DNA of 10,638 nucleotides from positions 1-10,638 of the forward strand of contig JANYLE010000003.1 of assembly GCA_025363795.1 (NCBI GenBank). The letters are read 5' to 3'. Below are positions 7,530-10,638 of the stretch, piece by piece. Made by a program: the position numbers and the translations under genes. Position 1 is the stretch's first letter. Each line of letters begins with the position of its first letter. Source of the DNA: Mariniphaga sp. Its GTDB lineage: Bacteria > Bacteroidota > Bacteroidia > Bacteroidales > Prolixibacteraceae. The notes under the pieces were generated by a model, which saw only the letters and a list, made by a program, of their open reading frames with translations, searched no databases and had not been told where the DNA came from.

Positions 7530-10500
7530 TTACAACTTAATATTGACGCCAAATAAGAACGCTTTTGATTGCGGATAGGTACCCTGGTCAATCATGTTAA
7601 CTGATTCCGGATCTAATCCTGTGTAATCTGTAATTGTAAACAGGTTTTGAGCTGATACATATACTCTTACACTCTTCAATGCGGCGTTTGATTTTCCGAA
7701 TATCGCAGGTAGCGTATAACCAATCTCTATGTTCTTAAGCCTGCAATAGGAAGCATTTTCTACAAAAATACTGGACACTTTGCTGCTGCCATTGTCATTA
7801 AAAGTAGAACGTGGAATTGTATTGCTTGTTCCCTCACCATGCCATGCATTTAATGTTGCAACTGAATGGTTAAATGGGCGGGTATCATAGTCAATAATCT
7901 TTTTAAGATCGTTATATTTTTCTACGCCACTTACACCCTGAAATAATACGGAGATATCAAGACCTTTATAATTGGCTGATAAATTCAATCCGTAAGTAAA
8001 CCTTGGGTTTGGATTACCAATGAAGGTGCGGTCATTATCGTTGATGATGCCATCTCCGTTCAGATCTTTAAATTTAATATCACCTGGTTTAATTTCGGGA
8101 TGAGGCGCACCGGTTAAATATTTGTCGATCTCACTTTGGTTTTGATAAATGCCACTCATTTCAAATCCGTAAAAAGAGTTTAACGGATGACCAACTTCGG
8201 TTTTTGAAACCTGCCCGTAGATGCTCGGTAAATTGGGGTGCAATTTTTCGACCATATTAGTTACGGAGGCAATATTCCCATTTATATTATATTTGAATGC
8301 ATGGTCATTGTTTTTAAAACCAAGTGACAATTCAAAACCCTTATTGCTTACTTCCCCTGCGTTAACAATGGTCGGTTGTACATCTCCAACCAATTTTGGT
8401 AAGTTTAAAGGCAACAGAATGTCAGATGTTGTTTTCCTAAAATAATCAACAGTCAACGTAATCTTGTTTTTAAGTAAACCGAGGTCCAATCCGATGTTAT
8501 CCTGTTGAGTCGTTTCCCATTTCAGATCGGGATTGCCATAACGGAGTAAAGTGCCCAGCGGATTATAAATGGCCAAAGAATTATAATTATTAAGACCCGA
8601 TTGGTTACCCAATTTTCCTGAACTGATTCTTAGTTTAAGGTCAGAGATCATACTTACATCCTGCATGAATTTTTCCTGTGATATTCTCCAGCCTGCAGAA
8701 AAGGATGGGAAAAATGCTTTTTGCTTATTTACTGCAAACTGACTTGACGCATCCTCTCTAACACTTCCGGTTACGAAAAAACGGTTATCGTAATTGTAAT
8801 TTACAGAGCTAAACAATGAAAACAACGCCCATTGTGATGCAGCTCCTCCATTCCAAAGATCGAGCGGATAGGCTCCGAAATCAATGTATTGAAAAGCAGG
8901 GGTTGTATAACTATACCTTGACCTGGAAGCACTTAAACCAGAAGCATGGTTGGAAATAAATTCAGTTCCTGCCAATACGCTTAATGAATGTTTATTAAAT
9001 GTTTTACTATAGTTCAATGTATTGGTCCAGGTAATGGTCGTTTCCTGACCTCTTTCTTCCGATAAATTAGTAGGGCGATTTTGACGACCGGTTCCTTTAT
9101 CTATTTCATTTGCTCCACCATTATCATCGCCAAAATTTTTATTGAAGGCTTTGTTATGGGTCATGTTTAAATCGATCCCGACATTTGATTTTAGCTTTAG
9201 TTCTTTGTCTTTCAAAAAGGCAAATTCAGCAAATACATTACCAAAGGTTTTTAAGGTATTACGCTTGTCATTGGTAAACTTGGCAAGGGCAATAGGATTT
9301 GAGCTAAACTCATATTTGTCGGCATCAGCATTCCAGGTACCATTATTCGCCGCAATATTTTGAGCGTAAAAAGGCAAATCGGTATAAGGATCGGCTTCGG
9401 AATAAGTCGGGTCGGTTTTGTCCTTAAAAACTGCGATTACCGGTGGGCGAATAAATGCATGACGGATAATTCCAGGTGCATCACCGCTTGAGGATATCTT
9501 ATCCTGCATACTGTTTGAAATCTGCAGATTGGTTCCAACAGTAAAACGGTCGGACAGGTTCGCATTTACATTTGTTCTGAAATTGATACGCTCAAATTGG
9601 TCGTTATTATAAATTACAATACCGTTTTGGTTGTAATATCCACCGGAAATCAGGTATTGGACTTTGTCGGAACCGCCACTGGCAGATAATTGCAGATTTT
9701 GTGATTTACCCAATCCAAATAATTCATGCAGCCAGTCGGTATTTGCAAGATCAGTTCTTGATTTATCTGCAGTGTAAGGATTGGTCCCTGTATAACCCGA
9801 ATTGTTCCAGCTTTCTTCCATCTTATTCATATACTGTGTCGTATTGAGCATCTTGGGAAGATTTGTCACTTTCTGAATACCATAATTGTAGCTAATGTCA
9901 AGGGTGGAATGTCCTTTTACACCACTCTTGGTAACAATGACGATTACACCACCAGCAGCTCTTGCACCGTAAATCGCGGCTGCGGCAGCATCTTTCAATA
10001 CCGTCATCGACTGAATATCAGTCGGATTGATAAAGGTGATATCCGTAGTAGGCAAACCATCAACAATATAAAGCGGGTCGCTGCTGCTGCCAATTGTTCC
10101 TACCCCACGGATGGTAACATTGATACCATCACCTGGTGCACCGGTACTTTGAGTTACCTGTACGCCAGCTACCTGTCCCTGAAGGATCTGGGCCACGTCC
10201 GGCACTCTTCGTTGTTCCAGATTGGCCATTTCGACCGTACCAACAGCCCCGGTTAAAGCCGATTTTTTCTGAGATGTATAACCCATAACGACCACTTCAC
10301 CCAACTCTACCTTATCCTCTTTCAAAACAACATTAATTACAGAATTTCCTGTATAGGCAACTGTTTGAGGTTGAAATCCGATAAATGAAAAGGAGAGCGA
10401 TTTGGCGCCATCCGCGTTTAGTGTAATTGCATAATTGCCCTGCGAATCAGTGAGAACGCCGTTTTGCGTTTTCTCCTGCACCACTGTGGCTCCGGGCACG

Positions 10501-10616
10501 ATTTGTCCATTTACATCTTTAACGTTCCCTGTGATTTTTGTCTGAGCAAAAATCCCCTGACTCGTTAAGGTCATAACGAACAGCAAAAGCCATAAAAAAC
10601 TGAATTTTGATTTCAT
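7530..10616 (-). CDS. SusC/RagA-family TonB-dependent outer-membrane transporter (SusC1)
   Basis: A complete 1028-residue protein, the usual SusC length. It should form a 22-strand outer-membrane barrel that imports an oligomeric ligand using TonB energy, capped by the SusD partner encoded next. Visible domains in order: a signal peptide (about 1-24, ending GIFA before QTK); a carboxypeptidase-regulatory-like beta domain (about 28-100, with the PGATV and DSQGNY signatures); a TonB-box-like segment (about 105-113, EVVVMGY); a plug (about 115-231) with LYIVDG at 182-187 followed by VLKDAAAAAIYGARAAGG; then the barrel. Near residue 851 the barrel carries a calcium-loop-like DLNGDGIINDNDR. The C-terminus ends FGVNIKL, with Leu in place of the more common terminal Phe. 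There is no STN domain, so FecR-type signalling is unlikely. Only 22 A/T-rich nt precede the start, and the promoter is outside the window. The family call is secure; the ligand is unknown. Confidence 0.96.
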   Translation of the reverse strand: MKSKFSFLWLLLFVMTLTSQGIFAQTKITGNVKDVNGQIVPGATVVQEKTQNGVLTDSQGNYAITLNADGAKSLSFSFIGFQPQTVAYTGNSVINVVLKEDKVELGEVVVMGYTSQKKSALTGAVGTVEMANLEQRRVPDVAQILQGQVAGVQVTQSTGAPGDGINVTIRGVGTIGSSSDPLYIVDGLPTTDITFINPTDIQSMTVLKDAAAAAIYGARAAGGVIVIVTKSGVKGHSTLDISYNYGIQKVTNLPKMLNTTQYMNKMEESWNNSGYTGTNPYTADKSRTDLANTDWLHELFGLGKSQNLQLSASGGSDKVQYLISGGYYNQNGIVIYNNDQFERINFRTNVNANLSDRFTVGTNLQISNSMQDKISSSGDAPGIIRHAFIRPPVIAVFKDKTDPTYSEADPYTDLPFYAQNIAANNGTWNADADKYEFSSNPIALAKFTNDKRNTLKTFGNVFAEFAFLKDKELKLKSNVGIDLNMTHNKAFNKNFGDDNGGANEIDKGTGRQNRPTNLSEERGQETTITWTNTLNYSKTFNKHSLSVLAGTEFISNHASGLSASRSRYSYTTPAFQYIDFGAYPLDLWNGGAASQWALFSLFSSVNYNYDNRFFVTGSVREDASSQFAVNKQKAFFPSFSAGWRISQEKFMQDVSMISDLKLRISSGKLGNQSGLNNYNSLAIYNPLGTLLRYGNPDLKWETTQQDNIGLDLGLLKNKITLTVDYFRKTTSDILLPLNLPKLVGDVQPTIVNAGEVSNKGFELSLGFKNNDHAFKYNINGNIASVTNMVEKLHPNLPSIYGQVSKTEVGHPLNSFYGFEMSGIYQNQSEIDKYLTGAPHPEIKPGDIKFKDLNGDGIINDNDRTFIGNPNPRFTYGLNLSANYKGLDISVLFQGVSGVEKYNDLKKIIDYDTRPFNHSVATLNAWHGEGTSNTIPRSTFNDNGSSKVSSIFVENASYCRLKNIEIGYTLPAIFGKSNAALKSVRVYVSAQNLFTITDYTGLDPESVNMIDQGTYPQSKAFLFGVNIKL

Positions 10617-10638
10617 CTGGTTAATTTTTAAAGATTGA

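Noticed and set aside
9909..10256. Plus-strand open frame of 115 residues, the longest plus-strand one
   Set aside because: It is antisense to the conserved plug domain of SusC1, whose codon constraints create a stop-free opposite frame; there is no domain signal and no plausible start context.

Overview
The window looks like Bacteroidota DNA (Bacteroidia or Sphingobacteriia type; the genus cannot be resolved by eye). The evidence is two SusC-type TonB-dependent transporters, a SusD-type lipoprotein, moderate-to-low GC, and start codons preceded by A/T-rich rather than strong Shine-Dalgarno sequence. All five genes lie on the minus strand, so transcription runs from the right edge to the left edge. 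The layout is that of a nutrient-acquisition locus of the polysaccharide-utilization (PUL) kind.

In transcription order the genes are as follows. (1) A complete SusC-like outer-membrane transporter lies at 10616-7530. (2) After 24 nt comes its SusD-like surface lipoprotein, at 7505-6027. (3) A 156-nt gap holds a long, nearly perfect hairpin and a stretch resembling the 3' end of 16S rRNA. (4) A 12-helix MFS-like inner-membrane protein lies at 5870-4617. (5) Its stop overlaps, as ATGA, the start of a 575-residue lipoprotein at 4620-2893. That protein looks like a helical-toroid, glycosidase-like enzyme, but I cannot place it in a named family. (6) After 35 nt a second, different SusC-like transporter starts at 2857 and runs off the left edge, missing roughly its last 70-90 residues. 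A SusD partner for it would be expected just beyond the left edge.

The inferred joint function is as follows. SusC1/SusD1 capture a glycan-derived or other oligomeric ligand and import it across the outer membrane. The lipoprotein acts on it at the cell surface or in the periplasm, and the MFS protein carries the product across the inner membrane. SusC2 adds a second import channel, possibly for a related ligand. No regulator, sulfatase, kinase or clearly recognizable carbohydrate-active enzyme is present, so the substrate cannot be named. Neither SusC has an N-terminal STN signalling domain, which argues against FecI/FecR-type trans-envelope control. The promoter must lie right of the window, because only 22 nt precede the first gene.

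The plus strand contains no credible gene. No RNA gene, mobile element, CRISPR array or integration site was seen. Every stretch without a gene is under 160 nt.
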